NCBI RefSeq assembly: GCF_004522155.1 | Contig: NZ_SDEA01000002.1 | Span: 1-64,000, forward strand | Direction: 5' to 3' | Length of the DNA: 64,000 nt | Source: Paracoccus luteus | GTDB taxonomy: Bacteria; Pseudomonadota; Alphaproteobacteria; Rhodobacterales; Rhodobacteraceae | Part shown: one piece after another, positions 17,195-26,186 of the stretch | Position numbering within the stretch: the stretch's first letter is position 1 | How the letters are laid out: every line of letters begins with the position of its first letter | Made by a program: the position numbers and the translations under genes | The notes under the pieces: generated by a model | Databases searched by the model: none | What the model saw: the letters and a program-made list of their open reading frames with translations, nothing else | Told to the model about the DNA's origin: nothing

Positions 17195-18249
17195 CAGATG
17201 TCGCTCGACTCCACCGTGCCGCCCAGGCGGGCGGCGATGGCGGCCGGGTCCAGGTCGCCGCGCTCGGCGATGACGACCAGCCGCGACCGGCGCGGCGCGT
17301 CGGCCCACGGGCGGTCGAACTGGTGGCGCACGCGTTCGCCCACCGCCTGCACCAGCAGCCGCATCGGCTTGCCCGCGACGGCGACATGGCCCTTGGCGCG
17401 CAGCACCCTGTGGTCGCGCCCCAGCGCCGTCACCGCATCGGCCACGGCCTGCGGATCGGCGGCATCGGGCAGCGCGATCACGGCGGACGCGAAATCGTCG
17501 TGTTCATGGTCGTCGGCGCCGTCGTGGTGGCTGGGACGGGCGGCCAGGTCATCCTCGGCCGCGGCGTTCAGGCCCAGCACGACGCGCGGATCGACGGCGC
17601 CGTCGGTGACGGCCAGCGTCGGGATGTCGCGCGGGGCTTCCGCGGCGATCACCTGCCGGGCGGCGGCAAGGCCGGCCTCGCCCGCCAGGTCGGCCTTGGT
17701 CAGCAGGATCAGGTCGGCGCAGGCGATCTGGTCCTCGAACACCTCGGACAGCGGCGTCTCGTGGTCGAGGCTCGCGTCCGCCGCGCGCTGCGCGTCCACC
17801 GCCGCGGGGTCGGGGGCAAAGCGGCCCGCCGCCACAGCCTCGGCATCGGCCAGCGCCACGACGCCGTCCACGGTGATGCGCGACCGGATCGCGGGCCAGT
17901 CGAACGCCTTGAGCAAGGGCTTCGGCAGCGCCAGCCCCGACGTCTCGATCAGGATGTGGTCGGGCTTTTCGGAGCGCGCCAGCAGCGCCTCGATCGTGGG
18001 GATGAAGTCGTCGGCGACGGTGCAGCAGATGCAGCCGTTCGCCAGCTCGACGATGTTTTCCGCCGGGCAGTTCTCGTCGGCGCAGTCGCGCAGGATGTCG
18101 CCGTCCACGCCGACGCTGCCGAACTCGTTGACCAGCACCGCCAGCCGCCGCCCCTGCGGGTTCCGCATCAGGTGCCGGATCAGCGTGGTCTTGCCGGACC
18201 CGAGGAATCCGGTGACGACGGTGACGGGAACTTTGGACAGGTCGGTCAT
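17194..18249 (-). CDS. cobW: CobW-type GTPase (metallochaperone)
   Basis: A 351-residue G3E GTPase thought to deliver Co2+ for the chelatase step. Visible motifs: Walker A GFLGSGKT (14-21), NEFGSVGVDG (41-50), the metal-binding CICC (73-76) of the GCICC motif, ETSGLALP and TKADL. A His/Asp-rich stretch (HHDGADDHEHDD) sits before the C-terminal CobW_C domain that begins about residue 240. The start follows immediately after the DUF1636 stop, and the 3' end overlaps cobN. The riboswitch two genes upstream should govern it. Confidence 0.95.
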   Translation of the reverse strand: MTDLSKVPVTVVTGFLGSGKTTLIRHLMRNPQGRRLAVLVNEFGSVGVDGDILRDCADENCPAENIVELANGCICCTVADDFIPTIEALLARSEKPDHILIETSGLALPKPLLKAFDWPAIRSRITVDGVVALADAEAVAAGRFAPDPAAVDAQRAADASLDHETPLSEVFEDQIACADLILLTKADLAGEAGLAAARQVIAAEAPRDIPTLAVTDGAVDPRVVLGLNAAAEDDLAARPSHHDGADDHEHDDFASAVIALPDAADPQAVADAVTALGRDHRVLRAKGHVAVAGKPMRLLVQAVGERVRHQFDRPWADAPRRSRLVVIAERGDLDPAAIAARLGGTVESSDI

Positions 18250-18606
18250 TCAGGTCTCCTGCGGTGGAAGGCGGGCAAGCGACTGCTTGCGGAAGATGAC
18301 GGGGCGTTCGCGCCAGGGCACCAGCCCGTCGGCGGTCGCGGCATAGGACGCGGCGCCGTCCATGATGTCGGGCGCGTCGGCGGGGGTCATGCGGCCATAG
18401 ACATAGGACCAGCGGCCGCGCCCGGACAGCGCCACGGTGCAGCCGTTGTCGCAGGCCGACAGGCATTCGACCGGCACGATCCGCACCCCGCGCCGCCCGC
18501 CCTGCCCGGCCAGGGCGCGGAACAGCGCCTGGCCGGGGGTCGGTTCGCCCGGCGCGACCGGCTGGCCGGACCGGCAGGTGGTGCAGACATGCAGCGTGAT
18601 CGTCAT
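18250..18606 (-). CDS. DUF1636 small cysteine-rich protein of the cobW operon
   Basis: A 118-residue protein starting MTITLHVCTTCRSGQP. Cys8 and Cys11 form C-x2-C; Cys48, Cys52 and Cys56 lie in VECLSACDNGCTVAL. The arrangement resembles thioredoxin-like [2Fe-2S] ferredoxins, so metal or cluster binding is likely; the function is unknown. It is the first gene after a cobalamin riboswitch, and its stop abuts the cobW start, so a role in cobalt handling is inferred. A longer in-frame reading from 18684 is possible but lacks family support and would enter the riboswitch leader. Confidence 0.85.
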   Translation of the reverse strand: MTITLHVCTTCRSGQPVAPGEPTPGQALFRALAGQGGRRGVRIVPVECLSACDNGCTVALSGRGRWSYVYGRMTPADAPDIMDGAASYAATADGLVPWRERPVIFRKQSLARLPPQET

Positions 18607-18699
18607 GGCGCCCTTGCTTCCCTTGGGGCATCGGGGGCGTTCGCCGATGGCCGGGCGTGCCGCGGCCTTCGGGTCGCGGAACACCCCGTCCGCACCTTG

Positions 18700-18900
18700 A
18701 TCTCGCGTCGGCAGGTCTCCCGGCTTGCAGAGCCGGACCCCGCCTGTCTTGGCGCGGTCCCGGCCGCCCGCCTTCCCGGCGCAAGCGCGCGCCAGTGGCG
18801 ATGGGCGACCTCTCTGGTCACGGTCGCGGGGGCGGCTGACCTTTGCGCCGGGGGACCGGCCCTAGATCATTCCCTCTTCGCCTGTCATAGACAGGAACCG
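18700..18900 (-). promoter_or_regulatory. Cobalamin riboswitch upstream of DUF1636-cobW-cobN-cobGHIJ
   Basis: Minus-strand order of conserved blocks: GGTTCCTGTC near 18899, GAAGAGGGAA, CCGCCCCCGCGACCGTGA, GCCACTGG, GGGAAGGCGGGC, and the B12 box AGCCGGGAGACCTGCCGACG at 18706-18725. The leader ends about 95 bases before the DUF1636 start. The 340-bp gap between DUF1636 and cobO is thus mostly riboswitch, plus the divergent cobO promoter region. Confidence 0.93.
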
Positions 18901-18946
18901 ACCCCTTTCCCCTGTGCCCCCGCGGCCCCCTTGTCAAGAGACGCCG

Positions 18947-19588
18947 ATGGACGACCGCCCTGCCCCCGCCGCCCCGCAAGCCGACCCCGACGCCCTCCGC
19001 CACGCCGAGAAGATGGCGAAGAAAAAGGCCGCCCGCGACAGGATCATGGCCGGGAAAGAGGGCGAGAAGGGCCTGATCATCGTCCACACCGGGTCGGGCA
19101 AGGGCAAATCCTCGTCCGGCTTCGGCATGATCCTGCGCTGCGTGGCGCATGGCATGCCCTGCGCCGTCGTCCAGTTCATCAAGGGCGCCTGGGACACGGG
19201 CGAGCGCCGCCTGCTGACCACGCATTTTTCCGACCTGTGCCGGTTCCACGCGATGGGCGAGGGGTTTACCTGGGAAACCCAGGACAAGACCCGCGACATC
19301 GCCGCCGCCCGCGCCGGCTGGGAGAAGGCAAAGGAACTGATCCGCGACCCCGCCATCCGCTTTGTCCTGCTGGACGAGATCAACATCGCGCTGCGCTATG
19401 ACTATCTGCCGCTGGACGAGGTGCTGGCCTTTTTGCGCGACGAAAAGCCGCCGCTGACCCATGTCTGCCTGACCGGCCGCAACGCCGCCCCCGAACTGGT
19501 CGAAATGGCGGACCTGGCAACGGACATGACGCTGCTGAAGCATCCGTTCCGGTCGGGCATCAAGGGGCAGGCGGGGGTCGAGTTCTGA
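18947..19588 (+). CDS. cobO: Cob(I)yrinic acid a,c-diamide adenosyltransferase
   Basis: A 213-residue CobO/BtuR-family ATP:corrinoid adenosyltransferase that adds the upper 5'-deoxyadenosyl ligand. The P-loop GSGKGKSS is at residues 49-56. Other conserved blocks are GMPCAVVQFIKGAWDTGERR, FTWETQD and LLDEINIALRYDYL. The N-terminal ~35 residues are charged and lysine-rich, as in related CobO proteins. The ATG at 18947 has an AAGAG ribosome binding site; an upstream GTG at 18914 would add 11 proline-rich residues and is less likely. Confidence 0.95.
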   Translation: MDDRPAPAAPQADPDALRHAEKMAKKKAARDRIMAGKEGEKGLIIVHTGSGKGKSSSGFGMILRCVAHGMPCAVVQFIKGAWDTGERRLLTTHFSDLCRFHAMGEGFTWETQDKTRDIAAARAGWEKAKELIRDPAIRFVLLDEINIALRYDYLPLDEVLAFLRDEKPPLTHVCLTGRNAAPELVEMADLATDMTLLKHPFRSGIKGQAGVEF

Positions 19589-19730
19589 GGCGCCGCACCG
19601 GGGCGCCGCCCCATCGCCGTATACGACGATCCGGGGGATATTTCCGCCACGATGAAACAGCCGTTAACCGAATCTTCAGGGCCTTGTGGTCCAAGGGTAT
19701 CACGGTACAGGCGGGGACGCCGATGACCGT

Positions 19731-19802
19731 CCACGGTGAAAGCACCCTGCCTTCCCAGGTCCGCCGGCCCAGGGCAGGGTGCGACCGCCCCTTTCAGCGT
19801 GG
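19731..19802. ncRNA. Long nested hairpin, possible structured RNA or palindromic repeat
   Basis: CCACG (19731-19735) pairs with CGTGG (19798-19802), TGAAAG with CTTTCA, and an inner 10-bp stem GCACCCTGCC (19742-19751) with GGCAGGGTGC (19773-19782), closing a 21-base loop. The two nested stems within 72 bases are unlikely by chance alone, though GC-rich DNA forms many hairpins. No known RNA family is recognised. Confidence 0.4.
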
Positions 19803-19828
19803 TGCATGGGCTTCGCCCGTTCGTCGCT

Positions 19829-19853
19829 GGAAACAGTCCACCGGACTGTTTCC
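19829..19853. repeat. Perfect 11-bp inverted repeat upstream of cobQ
   Basis: Arms GGAAACAGTCC and GGACTGTTTCC separated by ACC. It looks like a dispersed palindrome of the Rhodobacteraceae or a weak terminator for cobO; there is no T-run after it. Confidence 0.6.
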
Positions 19854-19916
19854 CAGGCGCTCCTCACTCCCCCCCGGAGGCTCCGGCCGCACAGCCGGGC
19901 GCAGGGCCGCCCCCTG

Positions 19917-21353
19917 ATGCCGGCGCTGATGATCCAGGGGACCGGCTCGAACGTGGGCAAGTCGATGCTTGTCGCGGGGCTGTGCCGGGCGGCGCGCCGG
20001 CGCGGGCTGTCGGTCGCGCCGTTCAAGCCGCAGAACATGTCCAACAACGCCGCCGTGACCGCCGACGGCGGAGAGATCGGCCGCGCCCAGGCGCTGCAGG
20101 CCCGCGCCGCGGGGCTGGACCCGGTGACCGACATGAACCCGGTGCTGCTCAAGCCCGAGACCGACACCGGCAGCCAGGTCGTCGTGCAGGGCCGCCGCGT
20201 GGCCACCGTCAGGGCGCGGGACTATGCGGCGCTGAAGCCGTCGCTGCTGGCGCCGGTGCTGGACAGTTTCCGCCGCCTTGCCGCCGCCCATGACCTGGTG
20301 ATCGTCGAGGGCGCGGGCAGCCCGGCCGAGGTCAACCTGCGTGCGGGCGACATCGCCAACATGGGGTTTGCGCGGGCCGCTTGCGTGCCGGTGATCCTGG
20401 CGGGCGACATCGACCGCGGCGGGGTCATCGCGCAGATCGTGGGCACGCAGGCGGTCATCGACGCGGGCGACGCGGCGCTGGTCGAGGGCTTTGTCGTCAA
20501 CAAGTTCCGCGGCGACCCGCGCCTGTTCGACGACGGCTATCGGCTGATCGCGGACCGCACCGGCTGGCGCGGTTATGGCGTGCTGCCGTGGTTTCCGCTG
20601 GCCCACCGCCTGCCGGCCGAGGATGCGCTGGACCTGCCGCGCGGGGGCGGCCAGGGCGTCCATGTGGTCGCACTGGGCCTGTCGCGGATCGCCAATTTCG
20701 ACGATCTGGACCCGCTGGCGGCCGAGCCGGGCGTGCGGCTGACGCTGCTGCGCGAAGGCCAGCCGATCCCCGGCGACGCGGCGCTGGTGATCCTGCCCGG
20801 CAGCAAGTCGACCCGCGGCGACCTGGCGTTCCTGCGCGCGCAGGGCTGGGACATCGACCTGGCCGCGCATGTGCGGCGCGGCGGCCATGTGCTGGGGCTG
20901 TGCGGCGGCTATCAGATGCTGGGGACGGCGATCGACGATCCCGCCGGGGTCGAGGGCGCGGCGGGCAGCGCGCCGGGCCTTGGCCTGCTGGACATCCGCA
21001 CCCGGATGAGCGCCGAGAAGCGCGTGACCCGCGCCACCGGCACGGCGATGGGCCACCCCGTCGCGGGATACGAAATCCACGTCGGGCGCAGCAACGGCCC
21101 CGACCGCGCGCGCCCCTTTGCCACCCTGGGCGGCGTCCCCGAAGGGGCGGTCAGCCCCTGCGGCCGGATCATGGGCACCTATCTGCACGGCGCGTTCGCG
21201 GCGGACGGGTTCCGGCAGGCGTTCCTGGGACGGCTGGGGGCCGCGCCCTCGGGCCTCGACTTCGAATCGGGGGTGGACGCCGCGCTGGACGCGCTGGCTG
21301 ACCATGTCGAGGCGCATCTGGATGTGGCGGGGCTGCTGGCGGTGGCACGCTAA
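19917..21353 (+). CDS. cobQ: Cobyric acid synthase
   Basis: A 478-residue glutamine amidotransferase that amidates side chains b, d, e and g of adenosylcobyrinate a,c-diamide. The N-terminal ATPase domain starts [18 protein letters not shown], with [24 protein letters not shown] split over residues ~34-57 and [13 protein letters not shown] near 160. The C-terminal glutaminase has [11 protein letters not shown], nucleophile Cys329 in [16 protein letters not shown] and a late GTYLHGAF histidine. Complete and normal in length. The ATG at 19917 fits the family start. Confidence 0.96.
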   Translation: MPALMIQGTGSNVGKSMLVAGLCRAARRRGLSVAPFKPQNMSNNAAVTADGGEIGRAQALQARAAGLDPVTDMNPVLLKPETDTGSQVVVQGRRVATVRARDYAALKPSLLAPVLDSFRRLAAAHDLVIVEGAGSPAEVNLRAGDIANMGFARAACVPVILAGDIDRGGVIAQIVGTQAVIDAGDAALVEGFVVNKFRGDPRLFDDGYRLIADRTGWRGYGVLPWFPLAHRLPAEDALDLPRGGGQGVHVVALGLSRIANFDDLDPLAAEPGVRLTLLREGQPIPGDAALVILPGSKSTRGDLAFLRAQGWDIDLAAHVRRGGHVLGLCGGYQMLGTAIDDPAGVEGAAGSAPGLGLLDIRTRMSAEKRVTRATGTAMGHPVAGYEIHVGRSNGPDRARPFATLGGVPEGAVSPCGRIMGTYLHGAFAADGFRQAFLGRLGAAPSGLDFESGVDAALDALADHVEAHLDVAGLLAVAR

Positions 21354-21391
21354 GGCCCCCCGCGCCGGGGTCGTTGACCGGCCTTTACGCC

Positions 21392-22342
21392 TCAGGCCAG
21401 GGCGGCGGCGACGCGGTCCCACTCGGCGGGCGCGGGCAGGCCCAGCCGCAGCCAGCGGTCGTGCCACGGAAAGATGCGCGACCAGATGTGGCGGCGCGCC
21501 AGCCGGTCCTGCGCGGCGACGGCGTCCGGCGTCTCATACAGCCGGAACAGGTGGCCGCCGCCGACCACCGCCCAGCCTGCGGCGGCGGCCAGCGCGTCCA
21601 GCCGCGCGGCGTCCCCGGTCAGCCGGGCGGTCGTTGCCGCGGCCCAGTCGTGGTCGGCCAGCGCCGCGCGGCCGATCGCGATCGCCGGTCCGCTGACCGG
21701 CCAGGGCCCGGCCATCGCCGACAGTGCGGCAATCGAGGCGGCGTCCCCCAGCACGAAGCCCAGCCGCACCCCGGCCAGTCCATAGAACTTGCCGAACGAC
21801 CGCAGCACCAGCGCCCCGCCCGGATCGCGCACCAAGGACAACTCGGCCACCGGGTCGGCAAAGCTTTCGTCCACCACCAGCCGCCCGACCCGCCCGGCCA
21901 GCGCCCGCAGCGCGGCGGGATCGTGGCGACGGCCGTCGGGGTTGTTGGGGTTGACCACCACGGCAAGGTCGGCCCCGGCCAGCGCGGCGGGGTCCGCCAC
22001 CTCGTCCACAGTCCAGCCTGCCGCGCGCAGGGCGGCGGCGTGTTCGTTATAGGTCGGGGCCAGCACCCGCGCGCGCCCCGGAGGGTCCAGCCGGGGGATC
22101 ATCTGGATCGCGGCCTGCGCGCCCGCCACGGCCAGGATCGCGCCCCGCGCCCCCCATGCGCCGCGGGCGGCGTCATGCAGGGCCGCGATGTCGGTGCGGG
22201 TCGGCAGCGCCGTCCACGCCGCCGCATCGATGGGCGGCACCGGATAGGGCACGCGGTTGATGCCGGTGGACAGGTCGATCCAGTCCCCGTCCCCGAACCG
22301 CGCCCGCGCCGCGTCCAGATTGCCGCCGTGATCGCGCACCAT
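21392..22342 (-). CDS. cobC: Threonine-phosphate decarboxylase-like aminotransferase CobC
   Basis: A 316-residue PLP enzyme of aminotransferase class I/II. It supplies (R)-1-aminopropan-2-ol phosphate from L-threonine phosphate for the corrin side chain. It starts MVRDHGGNLDAARARFG. The conserved substrate/PLP residues are STGINRVPYP (25-34), VVNPNNPDG (129-137), DES (158-160) and the PLP lysine Lys185 in RSFGKFYGLAG. An earlier GTG (22366) would add eight arginine-rich residues and is disfavoured. It is separated from its usual partner cobD by a six-gene catabolic cluster. Confidence 0.93.
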   Translation of the reverse strand: MVRDHGGNLDAARARFGDGDWIDLSTGINRVPYPVPPIDAAAWTALPTRTDIAALHDAARGAWGARGAILAVAGAQAAIQMIPRLDPPGRARVLAPTYNEHAAALRAAGWTVDEVADPAALAGADLAVVVNPNNPDGRRHDPAALRALAGRVGRLVVDESFADPVAELSLVRDPGGALVLRSFGKFYGLAGVRLGFVLGDAASIAALSAMAGPWPVSGPAIAIGRAALADHDWAAATTARLTGDAARLDALAAAAGWAVVGGGHLFRLYETPDAVAAQDRLARRHIWSRIFPWHDRWLRLGLPAPAEWDRVAAALA

Positions 22343-22402
22343 CGTCCCGCCCCGCCGTCGCCGCACGCCCTATGCGCACCCCGCGCGCGGGACGCCCCCG
22401 CC

Positions 22403-23689
22403 TCAGACGCCGAAGCCCGCCTTGACCGGCAGCCACAGCGACAGCGACGGGAATAGCCAGAACACGAACAGCGCCGCAATCAGCAGACCGACATAGGGCG
22501 CCGCGCCGCGGATGATTTCCGCCAGCGGCGCGTTCGAGATGCCCTTGATGACGAACAGGTTCATCCCCACGGGCGGCGTGATCAGCGCCAGTTCAAGGTT
22601 GATGATCAGCAGGATGCCATACCAGACCAGATTCACGTCCAGCGCGATCAGCGTCGGCAGGATGATCGGCGTGGTGATCAGGATGATGGCGATGGTTTCC
22701 AGGAACATCCCCAGCACGAAGATCGCCACCATGACCACGAACAGGAACCCGGTCTGGCCCAGCCCAAGCTGGGTCACCGCCTCGATCACGGCGTTGGGCA
22801 GGCGGATCAGGGTGATGGCGTGGCCAAAGACGCCCGCGGCCGCGATGATCATGAACAGCATCGCTGTCGTGTGCATGGTGTCCCACAGGCACCCCATCAG
22901 GTCGCGCAGGGTGACCGTGCGATAGATCACGACGGCCACGAACAGCGCGTAAAGCGCGCCGATGCCGGCCGCCTCGGTCGCGGTGAAGACGCCCAGATAG
23001 ATCCCGCCCAGCACGACGACGGGCATCATCACCGCCCAGATGCTGTCGCGCAGCGCCTGCACGACGCGGCCAAAGCCCTGCCACGGCTCGCGCCGGGTCT
23101 GGCCGTGGGCGCGCGCCTGCAGCCAGCTGAACACCGCGAACGCCAGCGCGATCAGCAGGCCGGGGATCACCCCGGCCAGAAACAGCGCCCCGATCGAGGC
23201 GTCCGAGACCACCGAATACAGGATCATCGGCCCCGAGGGCGGGATCAGGATGCCCAGCGTCCCGCCGGCGGCGATGATGCCATAGGTGTCGCGCGCCCGG
23301 TATCCGAACCGCTGCATCTGCGGGATGGCGGTCGAGCCGATGGTCAGCGCCGTCGCCACCGACGAGCCCGAGATCGCCGCGAAGATCGTGCAGGACAGGA
23401 TCGTGGCGAACCCCAGCCCGCCCGGCAGGTGCCCGACCATCCGGTTGGCGGTCAGGAACAAATCGTCCACCACGCGGGCCTTGATCATCACATGCGCCAT
23501 GAAGGCGAACATCGGGATCGCGGCCAGCAGCGGGCTGTTCAGGCTGGCGAACACCGCGTCGCCCATCGCGCCGATCTTGCCCTCGACGATCCACAGCACG
23601 CCCATCGAGGTCAGGCCGATCGCCGCAAAGATCGGCATGCCCGTCAGCAGCAGCGCGATCAGCGCCAGGAATGTCAGGGTGATCGTCAT
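22403..23689 (-). CDS. dctM: TRAP transporter large permease, DctM family
   Basis: A 428-residue inner-membrane protein with about 12 hydrophobic segments that couples Na+ flow to organic-acid import. Family features: GMPIFAAIGLTS, NRMVGHLPGGLG, FAAISGSSVATALTIG, GGTLGILIPPSGPMILYS and ELALITPPVGMNLFV. A GAGGGG ribosome binding site precedes the ATG, which overlaps the dctQ stop (ATGA). Last gene of the operon CoA transferase-lyase-DctP-DctQ-DctM. Confidence 0.95.
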   Translation of the reverse strand: MTITLTFLALIALLLTGMPIFAAIGLTSMGVLWIVEGKIGAMGDAVFASLNSPLLAAIPMFAFMAHVMIKARVVDDLFLTANRMVGHLPGGLGFATILSCTIFAAISGSSVATALTIGSTAIPQMQRFGYRARDTYGIIAAGGTLGILIPPSGPMILYSVVSDASIGALFLAGVIPGLLIALAFAVFSWLQARAHGQTRREPWQGFGRVVQALRDSIWAVMMPVVVLGGIYLGVFTATEAAGIGALYALFVAVVIYRTVTLRDLMGCLWDTMHTTAMLFMIIAAAGVFGHAITLIRLPNAVIEAVTQLGLGQTGFLFVVMVAIFVLGMFLETIAIILITTPIILPTLIALDVNLVWYGILLIINLELALITPPVGMNLFVIKGISNAPLAEIIRGAAPYVGLLIAALFVFWLFPSLSLWLPVKAGFGV

Positions 23690-24216
23690 GTCCGTCCCCT
23701 CAGCCCCGCCACGATCTTCAGCGCCGCGACGACGGCCAGCAGGACGCCGCCCACGACCAGCGGGATCTGCACGACCCACATCGGCGCGCCCAGATAGCCG
23801 GGCGAATAGACGCCGAACGACCGCGAGAAGACGACCGTCTCATACCCCGTCCAGGCGATGGCCAGGGCAAAGACGATGACCGCCACATGCCCCAGCACCG
23901 ACGACAGCCGCCGCATCCGCGCCGAGAACGCGCCCTGCACGATGTCGATGGCGATATGCTCGTCGCGGCGGTGCGCCTCGGCCGCGCCGAACATCACCGT
24001 CGCCACGATCAGAAAGCCCACCACCTCTTCGGCGCCGCGCACCGGCGCGCCGAAGAAATAGCGCCCGAACACGTTCACCGCCGTCAGCACCAGCATCGCG
24101 ACGATGCACAGCACCGACAGCACGCCAAAGCTGCGCGACAGGGTCGCGGCCAGCCGCCCGGCGGGCCCGCGGGGCGGGGCCTCGGGCGGGCTGTCGATTT
24201 CGGGATCGCTGCGCAT
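23686..24216 (-). CDS. dctQ: TRAP transporter small permease, DctQ family
   Basis: A 176-residue protein with four hydrophobic segments (around residues 30-52, 65-85, 103-123 and 145-168) and the DctQ signature NVFGRYFFGAPVRGAEEVVGFLI, seen here as NVFGRYF followed by GAEEV. The first 20 residues are proline-rich and cytoplasmic. It bridges the binding protein and DctM. It starts 4 bases after the dctP stop and overlaps dctM at its end. Confidence 0.92.
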   Translation of the reverse strand: MRSDPEIDSPPEAPPRGPAGRLAATLSRSFGVLSVLCIVAMLVLTAVNVFGRYFFGAPVRGAEEVVGFLIVATVMFGAAEAHRRDEHIAIDIVQGAFSARMRRLSSVLGHVAVIVFALAIAWTGYETVVFSRSFGVYSPGYLGAPMWVVQIPLVVGGVLLAVVAALKIVAGLRGRT

Positions 24217-24220
24217 GGGC

Positions 24221-25204
24221 TTACTGCAGCTTCTGCACCAGCCCCAGCAGGGCCGTGCCGTCGTCGCCCGATTCCGCTGCAAACGCCTCGTTGAAGGCGG
24301 GTTGCATGGCGGCGCGGAACGCCTCGTTCTCGGCATCGGTGGCGACGTGGACCTGCACCCCGTGCGAGCGCAGCTCGTCCGGCGCCGATGCGGCGGCCGC
24401 CTGCGAGGCGTCCAGCGCCCATTGCGCGGCCGATTGCCCGGCCTGCGTCAGCGCCTGTTTCGACTTGTCGGACAGCCCGTCATGCCAGCCCGGGTTCACA
24501 TAGCCGTGCAGATAGGCGCCAAGCGCCGGGACGACGACGAAATGGTCCTGCACCTCGTAATACTTGCGCGACACGGCGGCGGCGACGTCGGTGATGGCCG
24601 CGTCGATGACGCCGGTGGCCAGCCCCTGATAGACCTCGGACCCCGGCATCGTCACGGTTGTGGCGCCCATCGCGGCCAGCCCGGTGTCGAACGCCGGCCC
24701 CAGGCCCCGCATCTTGACGCCCTTGAAGTCGGCCGGCGTCTGCAGGAACCGGCCCTTGGACGTAAAGACCGACGTGTTGGTCTGGAACAGCCAGGCGATG
24801 TTCCTGACGCCCTTGTCGGACAGCCGCTGTTCCAGCAGGGCCGCGGCCTCGGACGTGGGCCATTTCTTCCACGCCTCGATCGAGGACATGGTATAGGGGC
24901 CGACCGTCACGTTCATCAGAGGCAGCGTCTTGCCCCACTGAAAGTTCAGCGAGAACGCACATTCGATGTCGCCCTTGGCGACCGCCAGGATGTTGTCGTT
25001 GGCCTTGACCAGGCTGTCGGCGCCAAAGATCTGGACGTCCAGCTCGCCCTCGGACAGCGTCTCGACCTCGGCCGCCCACTGCTCGACCACCTTGGCGATG
25101 TGGTGGGCGGGGGGCAGCTGGTGGCTGCACCGCATCTGGGTGGCGGCCTGCGCCGCCGTGACGCTTGCGGCGGTGGCCAGCAGCGCGGCGAAAAGTTTGG
25201 TCAT
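24221..25204 (-). CDS. dctP: TRAP transporter substrate-binding protein, DctP family
   Basis: A 327-residue periplasmic protein with a Sec signal (MTKLFAALLATAASVTAAQA, cleavage near residue 20). Family blocks: CSHQLPPAHHIAKVVEQWA, ELDVQIFGADSLVKAND, KMRGLGPAFDTGLAAMGA and GSEVYQGLATGVIDAAI. It captures the transported acid; the ligand is not evident from sequence. It lies between the lyase gene and dctQ in one operon, so the ligand is probably the substrate of the neighbouring CoA transferase and lyase. Confidence 0.93.
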   Translation of the reverse strand: MTKLFAALLATAASVTAAQAATQMRCSHQLPPAHHIAKVVEQWAAEVETLSEGELDVQIFGADSLVKANDNILAVAKGDIECAFSLNFQWGKTLPLMNVTVGPYTMSSIEAWKKWPTSEAAALLEQRLSDKGVRNIAWLFQTNTSVFTSKGRFLQTPADFKGVKMRGLGPAFDTGLAAMGATTVTMPGSEVYQGLATGVIDAAITDVAAAVSRKYYEVQDHFVVVPALGAYLHGYVNPGWHDGLSDKSKQALTQAGQSAAQWALDASQAAAASAPDELRSHGVQVHVATDAENEAFRAAMQPAFNEAFAAESGDDGTALLGLVQKLQ

Positions 25205-25241
25205 TGCGATCTCCTCCCGTTGTCGCAGTCAGGCTGGCGGG

Positions 25242-26186
25242 TCAGGCCCGCCAGTCCAGATTTCGTGGCGCCCCGGACCGCGCGATGGCGCCGTAAAGCG
25301 GTTCGTCCGGCATCTGCGTTTCGACGATGGACCGGACCGCCGTCAATGCGTCCAGGTCGATGCCGGTGGCGAAGCCCATGCGTTCGCACAGATAGACCAG
25401 ATCCTCGGTCACGATGTTGCCGGTGGCGCCCGGCGCGAAGGGACAGCCCCCCAGTCCCGCCAGCGCCGCGTCGATGACGCGGGCGCCGTTGTCCAGCGCG
25501 GCGGCGGCGTTGGCGATGCCGGTGCCGCGGGTGTCGTGCAGGTGGATGATGAACGGCCGGTCGCCGCACAGCGCGGCCATGCGCGCGCACAGCGCGCCGA
25601 CCTGGCGCGGCCCGCCATAGCCGACGGTGTCGGCGATCCCCACGATGTCGGCCCCGGCGGCTAGGCAGCGTTCGGCAAGCGCCAGCACCTCGTCGCCCGC
25701 GACCTCGCCCGCGATCGAGCAGCCGAACGCCATTGCGATGCCCGCGTTGACCAGCTTGCCCGGCGCGCCCGCGTCGCGGGCGGCGGCGGCGCGGGCGACC
25801 AGCGCGAGGGAATCCGCGCGCGAACGGCGGATGTTGGCCTGGCTGTGCGCCTCGGACGCGGACACGACGCAGACCAGCTCGTCCACCGGGGACGCCAGCG
25901 CCGCGTCGATGCCGCGTTCGTTCAGCGTCAGCGCGGCGGTGAACAGGCCGGGGATCGCGGCGGCGGCGTCCAGCAGGGCCGCAAGGTCGGCGAACTGCGG
26001 GAACCGCGACGGCGGCAGGAACGAGCCCAGCTCGAAATGGCGCACGCCGGCGGCGTGTTCGCGGGCCAGCCAGTCCAGCTTGCCGGCGGTGGTCGGAAAC
26101 TGCCCGGCGATCTGCAACCCGTCGCGCAGCCCGACCTCGCGCAGGGTGATCCGGTCGGCGGGATAGACCCGCGCCAGCCGGGTCAT
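25242..26186 (-). CDS. Hydroxymethylglutaryl-CoA lyase family enzyme
   Basis: A 314-residue DRE-TIM metallolyase. The N-terminal LREVGLRDGLQ (Arg21, Asp22) and the HxH-type HLHDTRGTG are metal and substrate ligands. Cys248 in GLGGCPFAPGATGN is the active-site cysteine signature of HMG-CoA lyases. The family cleaves HMG-CoA to acetyl-CoA and acetoacetate; relatives cleave citramalyl-CoA-like substrates. It overlaps the CoA transferase stop (ATGA), implying that the transferase makes the CoA thioester which this enzyme cleaves. Confidence 0.9.
   Translation of the reverse strand: MTRLARVYPADRITLREVGLRDGLQIAGQFPTTAGKLDWLAREHAAGVRHFELGSFLPPSRFPQFADLAALLDAAAAIPGLFTAALTLNERGIDAALASPVDELVCVVSASEAHSQANIRRSRADSLALVARAAAARDAGAPGKLVNAGIAMAFGCSIAGEVAGDEVLALAERCLAAGADIVGIADTVGYGGPRQVGALCARMAALCGDRPFIIHLHDTRGTGIANAAAALDNGARVIDAALAGLGGCPFAPGATGNIVTEDLVYLCERMGFATGIDLDALTAVRSIVETQMPDEPLYGAIARSGAPRNLDWRA

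Larger units (their letters stand above)
19589..19916. other. Non-coding gap between cobO and cobQ
   Basis: 328 bases with no convincing gene. It holds a short GGCGCC-containing hairpin right after cobO, a TTAA-N7-TTCA sequence (19664-19678, a weak CtrA-like box), the long hairpin at 19731-19802, and the perfect palindrome at 19829-19853, described separately. Confidence 0.6.
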
